Positions 37,402 through 45,427 of a stretch of DNA of 64,000 bases are shown here, in pieces (position 1 is the stretch's first letter; each line of letters begins with the position of its first letter). Both the position numbers and the translations under genes were made by a program. The stretch is from Deltaproteobacteria bacterium (lineage in GTDB: Bacteria > Myxococcota > Kuafuiibacteriia > Kuafuiibacteriales > Kuafuiibacteriaceae), in NCBI GenBank assembly GCA_011526105.1, contig WYAZ01000001.1, positions 42,347 through 106,346 of the forward strand, written 5' to 3'. The notes beneath the pieces were generated by a model. The model saw only the letters and a program-made list of their open reading frames with translations. It had not been told where the DNA came from and did not search any database.

Positions 37402-38661
37402 ATGTCGCAGAAGCTCACTCCCCTCGCTCTGGCCTTGGCCGCCCTCGGGCTGCTCGCCTGCGGAGACGACACCGACGGCCCAGTGGATCTGGGCATCGAC
37501 GCGGGCTCCGCCTCCGACCTCGGCACCACCTCCGACCTCGGAACAGCTACCCCCGACGCGGGCATGCGCCCAGACTCGGGCCTCGCACCCGACACCGGCT
37601 TCGTCTACGGCGACCCCATCGAAGCCACCCCCGGAGTGTGGAGCTGGATCGACTTCCCAGACTCGCGCTGCATGAACGACACGCCGACCGGCATCGGCGT
37701 CAACCTCGCCGGCAGCGGCGACAAGGTCATCATCTTCTTGATGGGCGGCAACGCCTGCTTCGACTATCTGAGCTGCCAGATCACCGCCTATGTGAACGGC
37801 TTTGGGCTGGCGGAGTTCAATCAGGACCAGTACCGCGCGCGCAGCGCCCCGCTGTTCAATCGGCTCGAGCCAGAGAACCCTTTCAGCGACTGGAGCTACG
37901 TGTTCGTGCCGTACTGCACAGGCGACATCCACGCGGGCGCCAATCCCTCCGCGAACGTGGGCGGCCAAAACCGCAACTTCCACGGCTACCTCAACATGCG
38001 CGAGTACCTCAGCCGTCTCGTGCCGACGTTCCCCAACGCGACGGAGGTCCTGCTCACTGGCGTCAGCGCGGGAGGGTTCGGCTCCGCGTTCAACTTCACG
38101 CAGGTTCAACAGGCCTTTGGACCGGACGTTCGTGTCACGCTCATCGACGACTCCGGTCCGCCCATGGGCGAGACCTACCTGCCGCCTTGCTTGCAGAAGC
38201 ACTGGCGCGACCTGTGGGGCTTGGACTTCACGCTGCCCGAGAACTGCGAGGGTTGCTTCAGTGATCAGCGCGGCGTGTTCGCGGAGCCGTTGATCGATCA
38301 CATCCAGGCGACCTTCCCGGATCGCAACTTCGGCTTCATCTCGAGTTCGGAAGACAGCGTCATCCGGCAGTTCTGGGCCTACGGCCAGGACAACTGCGCG
38401 CTTCTGAATGGTGGCGGAAATCCGGGCAGCCTCTATCCCGCCGCGAACTTCAGAGCAGGCCTGATGGATCTGCGGGATCGGATCCTCGGCCCCTCTGGAC
38501 GAGGCAAGCTGTACATGCCGGATGCCGCCGCGACTCGCACGCAGCACGTCTGGCTGGGCGAACGCATCTGGCAGGTCGAGCACCACGGAGTTCGGCTCTC
38601 GGACTGGATGCTCCAAGCGATCGCGGGAGACCCCGACTGGGCGCACGCCCCTGCCCCGTAG
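37402..38661 (+). CDS. Pectin-acetylesterase/Notum-like lipoprotein
   Basis: The start at 37402 gives the signal MSQKLTPLALALAALGLLAC and mature CGDDTDGP, followed by a DLGTTSDLGTATPDAG linker to about residue 70. The catalytic domain shows VIIFLMGGNACFDYLSC, YVFVPYCTGDIHAG and the nucleophile elbow LTGVSAGGFGSAFN. These match the pectinacetylesterase family, whose Ser hydrolase members remove acetyl or acyl groups. TLIDDSGPPMG follows. The 419-residue length fits lipoprotein members of the family. It probably acts on a glycan or lipid at the cell surface. An ATG 12 bases upstream is an alternative start. Confidence 0.82.
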   Translation: MSQKLTPLALALAALGLLACGDDTDGPVDLGIDAGSASDLGTTSDLGTATPDAGMRPDSGLAPDTGFVYGDPIEATPGVWSWIDFPDSRCMNDTPTGIGVNLAGSGDKVIIFLMGGNACFDYLSCQITAYVNGFGLAEFNQDQYRARSAPLFNRLEPENPFSDWSYVFVPYCTGDIHAGANPSANVGGQNRNFHGYLNMREYLSRLVPTFPNATEVLLTGVSAGGFGSAFNFTQVQQAFGPDVRVTLIDDSGPPMGETYLPPCLQKHWRDLWGLDFTLPENCEGCFSDQRGVFAEPLIDHIQATFPDRNFGFISSSEDSVIRQFWAYGQDNCALLNGGGNPGSLYPAANFRAGLMDLRDRILGPSGRGKLYMPDAAATRTQHVWLGERIWQVEHHGVRLSDWMLQAIAGDPDWAHAPAP

Positions 38662-38812
38662 GCGTCTTCACGACCTTAGCAGCCATCATCCGACATCACG
38701 GCACCTCTGACGCGCTCTGCTACCGAGCACGCTGGAGCTCAGGTGCGCCTTCCTGAGGTCGGTTTCGCAGAGATCTCACCCAGCGGTCGGTTCGGAATCC
38801 ACAGGCGTGGGC

Positions 38813-38841
38813 TTGAGGGAACCTCCTTCATCTCGTAGATA
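38813..38841 (+). promoter_or_regulatory. Promoter candidate for the first CxxCH lipoprotein gene
   Basis: TTGAGG (38813-38818), 17 bases, TAGATA (38836-38841). The predicted start near 38848 leaves a short leader with GGAGG at 38859-38863, eight bases before the TTG start codon. Confidence 0.45.
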
Positions 38842-38871
38842 GGATCCGTTCACCCTTCGGAGGCATCCATC

Positions 38872-40638
38872 TTGATCAAAAACAGCTCAGCCATCTCCAC
38901 CCTTGCCCTCTCGCTCTTGATTCTCGCCCCGGCGTGTGGAGACAGCGGCGGCGACGACCCGGACACCGGCGTCGTAGCTGACACCGGGATTCATCCGGAT
39001 GCGAACGTTCCTCCGCCCGACGCTGGCCGCCCGGATCTCGGTACGCCGGATCTCGGCACGCCGGATCTCGGCACCCCCGATACCGGCATCGACGGGGGCA
39101 CCCCCGACGTGGGCTATGACGGCGGGCCTGAAGACGCGGGTCCCCCTCCGCCCACCGACGTGCGCGTGTACGGCACCGTCTACAAGCTTGGCGCGTATCT
39201 GCTCGGCAACAACGAGCTGAACGCGAACACGAACGTGACCGCGCTCGGTACGTTTCCGCTGCAGAGTGCGCTGTCGGACGGAACCGGCGCCTATCAGGTG
39301 CAGCTCCCGGCCAACGGCTACGCGTTCATGTGGCTGAGCAAGGCCGGCTACAACCCCACGTACCAGAAGGTGAGCACCACGACCGTCGATCTCAACCAGA
39401 ACCTCTACAGCGTCGAGAATGCATGGGTGAACGCGATCGCCGCCGCGCACAACGTCACGCTCGCGAACCATGCGTGCAACGACGCCGCGCTCGGGACCTG
39501 CCAGTACGGCATCGTGGTCGGCCGCCTGTACGACGACGGCGCCGCGGGCGCCGTGCGACCGGCGGGTGGTGTACCGCGCTACAAGGACGTAGGCCAAACC
39601 ATCCCCGCGTGGTCGGTCAAGGACAACGCCGGCGCCGACTGGTACTTCCGCGGCCCGTACTTCCTGAACTACGACGGGACCCCGGATGCGGCGGCGGTCG
39701 CGTCCATCCAGTACAACGACAACGGTAACTACCGCGGCGGCTTGTATGTGATGTTCGTCGATGTCCCCATCGCGGGACCTGAGGCCATCGACGTCACCGT
39801 GAGCGTCGAGTATCCGAACAACGCCGAGACCCGCTACTTCGGTCCGCACACCGTCAAGACGTTCCGCAACTTCGGCGTGACCTGGTACCACCTCTACCAG
39901 AACGCGAATCCGCCTCCGCCGGTGGTGGGCGACGTCGACTTCGACACTCAGGTCTATCCGCTGTTCTTGCCCGTAGCGCAGGGCGGCTTCGGCTGCATCG
40001 GCTGCCACACGAATCAGGGTGGTGCCATCCCCGCGGGCGGCATGAACCTCTACGGTGGTGCGGACATCGCGTACGCCTCGCTCAACCCGGCGAACTATCC
40101 GCAGCGTGTGAACCTGACCACCCCCGCGGACAGCTACGTGCTCACCAAGCCGCTGTACGAGGCGGAGGGCCCGCAGAACCACCCGATCTACGCGTTCGCC
40201 AACACGCAGGACCCGGGCTATCAGCTCATCTACACCTGGATTCAGGAGGGCGCGGTTCGGAACTTCGTGCCGCCGCCGGTGAGCTTCTACGACGACATCC
40301 GTCCGCTGCTCTACCGGCCGGCTGGCCAAGGCGGGGTGGGCTGCTACGCTTGCCACGTCAACGGGGTGGATGCGAACACCGCACCGGGCGGCGCCTACTA
40401 CGGCGGCGACGGCAACGCGCTGCACGCAGTGCTCACCGCGCAGACGCCCACCGACAACGGCGCCACCGGAGAGGCGTACCGCGTGAACTTGCAGTACCCC
40501 GAGCGCAGCTTGCTGCTCACGAACCCCACCGAGGGGGTCGAGCCGCACCCGATCAAGCCGTTCTTGAACAACGCCGACGCGCGCTACCAGTTGCTCTACC
40601 GCTGGATCGCCGAAGGCGCTCTGAACGACACGCCTTGA
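38872..40638 (+). CDS. CxxCH-containing lipoprotein, paralogue 1
   Basis: The TTG start is supported by GGAGG at eight bases and by the signal it gives (ISTLALSLLILAPAC, mature CGDSGGDDPD). A linker with PDLGT repeats follows. Residues 95-330 form a beta-rich region that begins like a carboxypeptidase-regulatory fold (VRVYGTVYKLG). Two related C-terminal modules follow: DFDTQVYPLFLP..GFGCIGCHTNQGG (about 360-460) and SFYDDIRPLLYRP..GVGCYACHVNG (about 470-585). Each has one CxxCH c-type haem motif. The modules look like Myxococcota haem-binding repeats near cell-surface proteins. 588 residues. The next gene is a full-length paralogue 27 bases downstream. Confidence 0.8.
   Translation: MIKNSSAISTLALSLLILAPACGDSGGDDPDTGVVADTGIHPDANVPPPDAGRPDLGTPDLGTPDLGTPDTGIDGGTPDVGYDGGPEDAGPPPPTDVRVYGTVYKLGAYLLGNNELNANTNVTALGTFPLQSALSDGTGAYQVQLPANGYAFMWLSKAGYNPTYQKVSTTTVDLNQNLYSVENAWVNAIAAAHNVTLANHACNDAALGTCQYGIVVGRLYDDGAAGAVRPAGGVPRYKDVGQTIPAWSVKDNAGADWYFRGPYFLNYDGTPDAAAVASIQYNDNGNYRGGLYVMFVDVPIAGPEAIDVTVSVEYPNNAETRYFGPHTVKTFRNFGVTWYHLYQNANPPPPVVGDVDFDTQVYPLFLPVAQGGFGCIGCHTNQGGAIPAGGMNLYGGADIAYASLNPANYPQRVNLTTPADSYVLTKPLYEAEGPQNHPIYAFANTQDPGYQLIYTWIQEGAVRNFVPPPVSFYDDIRPLLYRPAGQGGVGCYACHVNGVDANTAPGGAYYGGDGNALHAVLTAQTPTDNGATGEAYRVNLQYPERSLLLTNPTEGVEPHPIKPFLNNADARYQLLYRWIAEGALNDTP
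39031..39080 (+). repeat. 15-base tandem repeat (PDLGT units)
   Basis: Three near-identical 15-base units encode PDLGT in the linker behind the lipidated Cys. In-frame slippage would change linker length only. It is not a CRISPR: there are no spacers. Confidence 0.65.
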
Positions 40639-40665
40639 TCAGTGTTTAGTCGAGTGGAGGCCAGC

Positions 40666-42399
40666 ATGCGTACCGCCAGATATCTCCGTCCGCTCCTCGC
40701 GGTGTCTTTCGCCGGCCTGTCTCTGGGTCACCTGAGCGGCTGCGGCGAGGACACGCCCACCCCCGGCGCTGACGCCGGGGACGGAGACCTGGGCATCGTG
40801 GACACCGGCAACCGGCCCGACGCAGGGCCGGTTGACCTCGGCACCCCCCGAGATGTGGGGCCCGCTCCGGACACCGGAGTGGGCATCCCGCCGGACATGA
40901 CCACGGTCTCGGGCCGTGTGCTGCGCCTCGACTCTTACTTGAACGGTCAAGAGCTCACGCTCTTCAACGCAGACATCAATGCTCTGGGGACCGCCGGCGT
41001 CACTCCGGTGAAGTCGGATCCCCAGGGCGTCTATCGCATCGTGGTCCCGCGGGAAGGCTCGGTGGTCTTCGAGGCCAAGAAGGGCGCGCACTACACCACC
41101 TACGAAGAGGTCAAAGTGGGCTCTACGCCCGTCGAGAACAAGAACCTCTACCTCGCGACCGAGCCGTACGTCTCCACGATCGCCTCGGTCTACAACGTGG
41201 ACATCAACGCACCCTTCGCTTGTCACGCGCCCAATCCCACCGCCGAACAGTGTCGCTACGCGATCATCATCGGTCAGGTGCTCGACGACGGCACCGAGCA
41301 GAACGGTCGCCCGTCACCCCAGGCCGGCATCACCCAGGCCAACTTCACGGTCAAAGGTGAAGGCAGCGAGACCTGGTACAAGAAGGGTCCGTACTTCTTG
41401 AACGCACGCGGCGACGCGGTCTCCGGAACGCAGTCCACCCAGCGCGAACGCGACCCAGTCTCGAACTACTACCGGGGCGGTCTGTTTGCGCTCTTTGTCG
41501 AGGTCCCGGTGAATGGCCGAGCCGATCGCAACTTCGAGATCCGCATCTCGGCGGTGCAAGGCGCGAACACCGTCTACTACGGCCCCACCTACGTGAAGGG
41601 CTACAGGCAGGGTCTCTCGTGGTCCAAGGTGGTCGAGACCGGGCGCGACAACCCGCCCCCACCCCCGCCGCCCCCGAACGATCCGGTCGACTTCGACACG
41701 CAGGTCTATCCGCTCTTCCTCCAGGTGAACCAGGGTGGTCTCGGTTGCCAGGGCTGCCACTCGAACCAGGGCGGCGCGGTGCCGGCCGGCGGGCTCAACC
41801 TCTACGGTGGCCCAGAAGTGGCGTACGGCGCCCTCGACCCCGCGCGCTACCCTCAGCGCGTCAACGTCCAAGCGCCGGCGCAGAGCTACCTGCTCACCAA
41901 ACCTCTGTACGAGGCCAACGGGGCGCAGAACCACCCCATCTACGCTTTCGCCAACGAGCTCGATCCGAACTACCAGCGAGTCTACGCCTGGATCTCGCAA
42001 GGCGCCTTGCGCAACGGCCTGAACCCACCGGTCGTGAGCTTCTACAACGACGTGCGGCCGCTCCTCTACCAGCCCTACGCCCAAGGCGGCATCGGCTGCT
42101 ACGACTGTCACGTAAACGGCGTGAACGCGAACACCGCACCCGGCGGCGCCTACTTTGGCGGCACCGGCAACGACCTGTATCAGGTGCTCACGCAGCAGGT
42201 GCCGGTCGACAATGGCAACACCGGTGAGCCGTACCGAATCAACAAGCAGGGCAACGTCGGCAACAGCCTGCTGCTCACGAATCCGCTGCTCGGGAGCCCG
42301 GAGCCCCATCCGGCCAAGCTCCTGCAGGGGACCCAAGACCCGCGCTATCTCACCATCTACACCTGGATTCAGAACGGGTATCTGAACGACTCCCCCTGA
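40666..42399 (+). CDS. CxxCH-containing lipoprotein, paralogue 2
   Basis: The ATG at 40666 follows GGAGG and gives a signal ending LSGC (mature CGEDTPTPGAD) with an Asp/Gly/Pro linker. The rest parallels the preceding gene throughout: a regulatory-like first domain (VSGRVLRLDSYLNGQ), the strand EVPVNGRADRNFEIRIS, and two modules with CQGCH and CYDCH haem motifs. The modules end YRVYAWISQGALRN-like and YLTIYTWIQNGYLNDSP. 577 residues against 588. The pair arose by tandem duplication and is probably cotranscribed. They may form a hetero-pair that passes electrons at the cell surface. Confidence 0.8.
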   Translation: MRTARYLRPLLAVSFAGLSLGHLSGCGEDTPTPGADAGDGDLGIVDTGNRPDAGPVDLGTPRDVGPAPDTGVGIPPDMTTVSGRVLRLDSYLNGQELTLFNADINALGTAGVTPVKSDPQGVYRIVVPREGSVVFEAKKGAHYTTYEEVKVGSTPVENKNLYLATEPYVSTIASVYNVDINAPFACHAPNPTAEQCRYAIIIGQVLDDGTEQNGRPSPQAGITQANFTVKGEGSETWYKKGPYFLNARGDAVSGTQSTQRERDPVSNYYRGGLFALFVEVPVNGRADRNFEIRISAVQGANTVYYGPTYVKGYRQGLSWSKVVETGRDNPPPPPPPPNDPVDFDTQVYPLFLQVNQGGLGCQGCHSNQGGAVPAGGLNLYGGPEVAYGALDPARYPQRVNVQAPAQSYLLTKPLYEANGAQNHPIYAFANELDPNYQRVYAWISQGALRNGLNPPVVSFYNDVRPLLYQPYAQGGIGCYDCHVNGVNANTAPGGAYFGGTGNDLYQVLTQQVPVDNGNTGEPYRINKQGNVGNSLLLTNPLLGSPEPHPAKLLQGTQDPRYLTIYTWIQNGYLNDSP

Positions 42400-42422
42400 A
42401 CCTGGCCTCCGAATCCCTCATC

Positions 42423-43454
42423 GTGCGCTGGCGGCGGCGCGCCCTCACCTTCTCGGTGCTCGGGCTCGCCTCGCTGCTCTCCTTCGCCCTCGCACCCCTG
42501 TTGCTCCCCTTGGCGGCGGCCTTTGATCTTCTTCGCTCGAAGCCCGCGCTGCCGACGGTCCGCTTTGGGCTCATGGTGCTCGTCTATCTCGGGCTCGAGA
42601 TCTGGGGACTCCTGTCCGCACTCGGCCTGGCCCTGGCCTCCTCGAGACGCAGCGCAGAGGAGAATCTGACCGCGAACTTCCACCTGCAGTGGCGATGGGT
42701 GGGGCTCTTGTTCGCCGCGCTCCGATCGCTGTTCCGGCTTCGCGTGACGGTCGAAGGCGGCGAATTGGCTCGAGAAGGCCCCTTCCTCCTCTTGGTTCGC
42801 CACGCGAGCGTGGGGGACACCTTGCTTCCCACGACCTTCGTGTCCGCGCCCCACGGCATACGCCTCCGCTTCGTGTTGAAACACGAGCTGCTCTACGACC
42901 CCTGCCTCGACGTCGTGGGCCAACGGATCCCGAACCTCTTTGTGCGGCGGAGCGGACGCAAACGCGAGAGCGAAAAGATCCGAGCACTCGCTCGTGACCT
43001 CGGCCCGCGGGACGCCGTGCTCGTGTACCCAGAGGGCACACGCTTCTCCGCGGCAAGACGGCAGCGGCTCATCGCTCGCCTCGAGGCGTCCAAAGACGCA
43101 GCTGCAGCAGACCGAGCCCGCGCGCTGTCGCACGTGCTGCCGCCCCGCATGGGTGGCTTCCTCGCCGTGCTCGAAACGAGTGCCCCGCTCGATGTCGTGA
43201 TTCTGACCCACCACGGGCTCGACGGGGTGCGGAGGCTCTCTGATCTGTGGAACGGGTCGCCGCTGGACGCCCTGCTCGTGCTGTCCTTTCGCCGCTTCCC
43301 TGCCGACACGATCCCAGCCTCGAACGCGGAGCGCCAAGAGTGGCTCCACGCACGATGGAAGGAGGTCGACGAATGGGTGAGAGAACGCGCCCGGACTGAA
43401 GCTAGTCTTCCCAGCGCACCGGGTTCGTCGTCGCACCCCACCAGCTCCCCGTGA
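42423..43454 (+). CDS. Membrane-bound PlsC-type acyltransferase
   Basis: A GTG start gives a 343-residue protein with hydrophobic helices in the first 75 residues and the acyltransferase motifs LVRHASVGDTLLP (HxxxxD) and VLVYPEGTRFS (EGTR). The family transfers acyl chains to glycerol phosphate or other lipids in the inner membrane. The larger-than-usual size and N-terminal helices resemble the eukaryote-type LPLAT branch rather than small PlsC. The 3' end overlaps the convergent lipoprotein gene by 53 bases. The gene lies 23 bases after the CxxCH lipoprotein stop, without evident functional link. Confidence 0.85.
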   Translation: MRWRRRALTFSVLGLASLLSFALAPLLLPLAAAFDLLRSKPALPTVRFGLMVLVYLGLEIWGLLSALGLALASSRRSAEENLTANFHLQWRWVGLLFAALRSLFRLRVTVEGGELAREGPFLLLVRHASVGDTLLPTTFVSAPHGIRLRFVLKHELLYDPCLDVVGQRIPNLFVRRSGRKRESEKIRALARDLGPRDAVLVYPEGTRFSAARRQRLIARLEASKDAAAADRARALSHVLPPRMGGFLAVLETSAPLDVVILTHHGLDGVRRLSDLWNGSPLDALLVLSFRRFPADTIPASNAERQEWLHARWKEVDEWVRERARTEASLPSAPGSSSHPTSSP

Positions 43455-44271
43455 GGGTGAGCTGCTCGATGACCCGAGCGTTCGAGGGGTCGATCTTCAC
43501 GACCTGCCCCCCGCTCGAGAAGCCATAGAGCGCCCCTTGCGTGAAGCCGAGACCAAAGAGACGTGCGACCTCGACCTGACCGAGGTGAAGGAACTCGCCC
43601 GTGTTCACGTTGATACGAACGAGTCCGTCTCCTTCGTTCTGGTTCGCCGGCCTCACGGTCCAGTACAGGTAGCCGTCCGGCAGGCCGACGATGTCGCCCG
43701 AGGTTTCGTACTGGCTGTCGAGCTCCAGCTCGACGGCCCCGGTGTTAGGGTCGATGACGGAGATGCGATCACCCGCCACGACGAGGCGGCCATCGGCGAG
43801 CACGGTCAGTCCGTGTGGATAGTCATCGATCTCGAAGATCTTGGTGCAGGCCCCACTGTTGGAATCAATCACCCAGACGTTGTTGATGCCGGTGCCGTTC
43901 TGGCCTTCGCCGGCGCGATCCCCGCCGTACATCCGACCATCGAGACCGATCGCGATGTCGACGATGCCGGCCTCGAGGGGACCGGCCGCGGTTCGAAAGC
44001 TCCCCACCGGGTTCGCGACGTTGAGATCGGCGTCGTAGGTGTAGAGGTCCGTCGCGGTGTGGATGTAGATGGGTTCCGTGGCCGGCGTGGCGTCCGGAAA
44101 GCCGAGGTCAGGCCGCACGCCGAAGTCGCGCGGCTCCGCGTCCGGGAAGCCGGCGTCGAGTTCCGCGTCCGGGAAGCCCGCGTCGTCGGGGATCACGGCG
44201 AGGCCGTCGTCGTCGCAGGCCAAGGCCGACAGCGCGAGGGGGATGAGCAGCGTGGTGAGGGTACGACTCAC
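43402..44271 (-). CDS. Lipoprotein with NHL/SMP30-like propeller
   Basis: The signal ends in LSALAC, giving mature CDDDGLAVIPDDAG and an Asp/Phe/Pro linker with DAGFPDAE repeats to about residue 62. Blades such as YTYDADLNVANPVG, DIAIGLDGRMYGGD, LTVLADGRLVVAGD and GLPDGYLYWTVRP suggest a six-bladed propeller of the NHL/SMP30 kind. 289 residues. No catalytic residues can be identified. It is a single gene, convergent and overlapping with the acyltransferase. Confidence 0.75.
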   Translation of the reverse strand: MSRTLTTLLIPLALSALACDDDGLAVIPDDAGFPDAELDAGFPDAEPRDFGVRPDLGFPDATPATEPIYIHTATDLYTYDADLNVANPVGSFRTAAGPLEAGIVDIAIGLDGRMYGGDRAGEGQNGTGINNVWVIDSNSGACTKIFEIDDYPHGLTVLADGRLVVAGDRISVIDPNTGAVELELDSQYETSGDIVGLPDGYLYWTVRPANQNEGDGLVRINVNTGEFLHLGQVEVARLFGLGFTQGALYGFSSGGQVVKIDPSNARVIEQLTLTGSWWGATTNPVRWED

Positions 44272-44516
44272 GCCCCCATGAGCACCGATCTACCTCCATT
44301 CGGCAATCCGTCTCTCTCTGCCGCTCGAAGTCTCAGAGGGATTGGGCGATATCGGGTTTTCTCCGCCTCGGGAAGCTGAGGGCGTGCCGTCCCTGCACAC
44401 CAGCCATGGCGCGGTTGACCGCCCGCGGGTGCAGCTCGCCCACTGGGCCCCACCAGATCGTCCAGGAGTGCCGCGAGACGGGGGGCTCGGCACGGGTTCT
44501 GCTTTGTTTGGGCAGC

Positions 44517-44729
44517 ATGGTGGCCCTCGTCATCAAGCTCTTCCTCGCATTCGGCATCCTGGTGATGCCCGGCGGCCTCCTCCTCCTCTTCGGGGCCGCC
44601 CTGTACCGCCGATTTCGGCGCGGTCAGCCGGTAGAAATCCCGCCCCCGAACCAGGCGAGGATCCCGGCCGGGGTCGTGGAGCCCGAGTTCAGCCGCGCCT
44701 GCCCCAGCTCCCTCTGCTACCGCCCGTAG
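44517..44729 (+). CDS. Small single-helix membrane protein (tentative)
   Basis: The ATG at 44517 gives 70 residues with one long hydrophobic helix (VALVIKLFLAFGILVMPGGLLLLFGAAL read as residues 2-29), a positive patch YRRFRRG and a Pro-rich tail. The positive-inside rule puts the tail in the cytoplasm. It overlaps the convergent gene by 13 bases. No family is recognised. The sharp hydrophobic/basic boundary makes it more credible than a random frame. Confidence 0.45.
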   Translation: MVALVIKLFLAFGILVMPGGLLLLFGAALYRRFRRGQPVEIPPPNQARIPAGVVEPEFSRACPSSLCYRP

Positions 44730-45427
44730 GTCACGAGCTGATCCGAGCTCAGGACCTCGTTCACGCGGGCCTCATCGAGCGCGAGGCCGACCAAGGCGTG
44801 GGCAAGACCGCGAGCGTCCGTGGAGCGATAGCGATCCTGGACCTTCCGCCCGCCGAGCTTGCCCACCACCTGGAGCAGTCCATCCGCAACCTGGGCTGCG
44901 ACGCGTTCCCCCGGCCGGGCTTCGTCTCGATCCTCTCCGGTGATGAACGACGGACGGGCGATGAGGTACGGGAGCCCGCTCGATCGAAGCGCCTCCTCGG
45001 CGCGATGGCGGGCCAACAGATATGCCCCGCGCGCGCGCGGCCCCACGCCGAGCGAGGAGAGGTACACGAACTTGGGTTTTGGAGAGAGAATGCTCGCGGC
45101 GCGGATGAGAAGCGCAGTGAGGCCGTAGTCGACGGTGTCATAGCTCGCTTGCTCGGCCTGCATCCGATGCCGCGTCGTACCGAGCAGCGCAAAGAGCAGC
45201 GTCGGCGCGAGCTCGAGCAGCCTGCCGCTCATCGCGCCCTCGTCCCAGGCGGTGGTGTCGACCTCGGCCCCGAGCGCGCCAAAACGCTCGCCCCAGCTCG
45301 CGAGGCTGCTCGAGTCTGGGCGAACATGCGCGTAGGTCTGAACGCCACTCTCAACGAGCGCTCGCACGACCTCGCGACCCGTGTAGCCGGTCGCGCCCGC
45401 GACGAAGGCCCGACGGGGCGGGGTCAT
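44717..45427 (-). CDS. Atypical SDR, NAD(P)-binding protein
   Basis: The N terminus has the Rossmann motif VAGATGYTGREVVRAL, typical of atypical short-chain dehydrogenases (NmrA/SDR_a5-like). FVYLSSLGVGPRARGAYLLARHRAE holds the Ser and a displaced Tyr/Arg region, and LPYLIARPSFITGEDR is the expected third motif. 236 residues. Substrate unknown. It is the last gene of a minus-strand operon: its ATG overlaps the stop of the flavin reductase gene by four bases. Confidence 0.85.
   Translation of the reverse strand: MTPPRRAFVAGATGYTGREVVRALVESGVQTYAHVRPDSSSLASWGERFGALGAEVDTTAWDEGAMSGRLLELAPTLLFALLGTTRHRMQAEQASYDTVDYGLTALLIRAASILSPKPKFVYLSSLGVGPRARGAYLLARHRAEEALRSSGLPYLIARPSFITGEDRDEARPGERVAAQVADGLLQVVGKLGGRKVQDRYRSTDARGLAHALVGLALDEARVNEVLSSDQLVTYGR

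Noticed and set aside
37237..38646. N-terminal extension of the CBS protein to 616 residues
   Set aside because: It is the antisense of the esterase lipoprotein gene; the two CBS domains are complete from 37236.
39031..39080. CRISPR array
   Set aside because: The short repeats are contiguous without spacers and are in frame in a coding linker.
38887..40548. 553-residue minus-strand open frame opposite the first CxxCH lipoprotein
   Set aside because: Val/Arg/His-rich antisense translation of a clear lipoprotein gene; no signal, domain or ribosome site.
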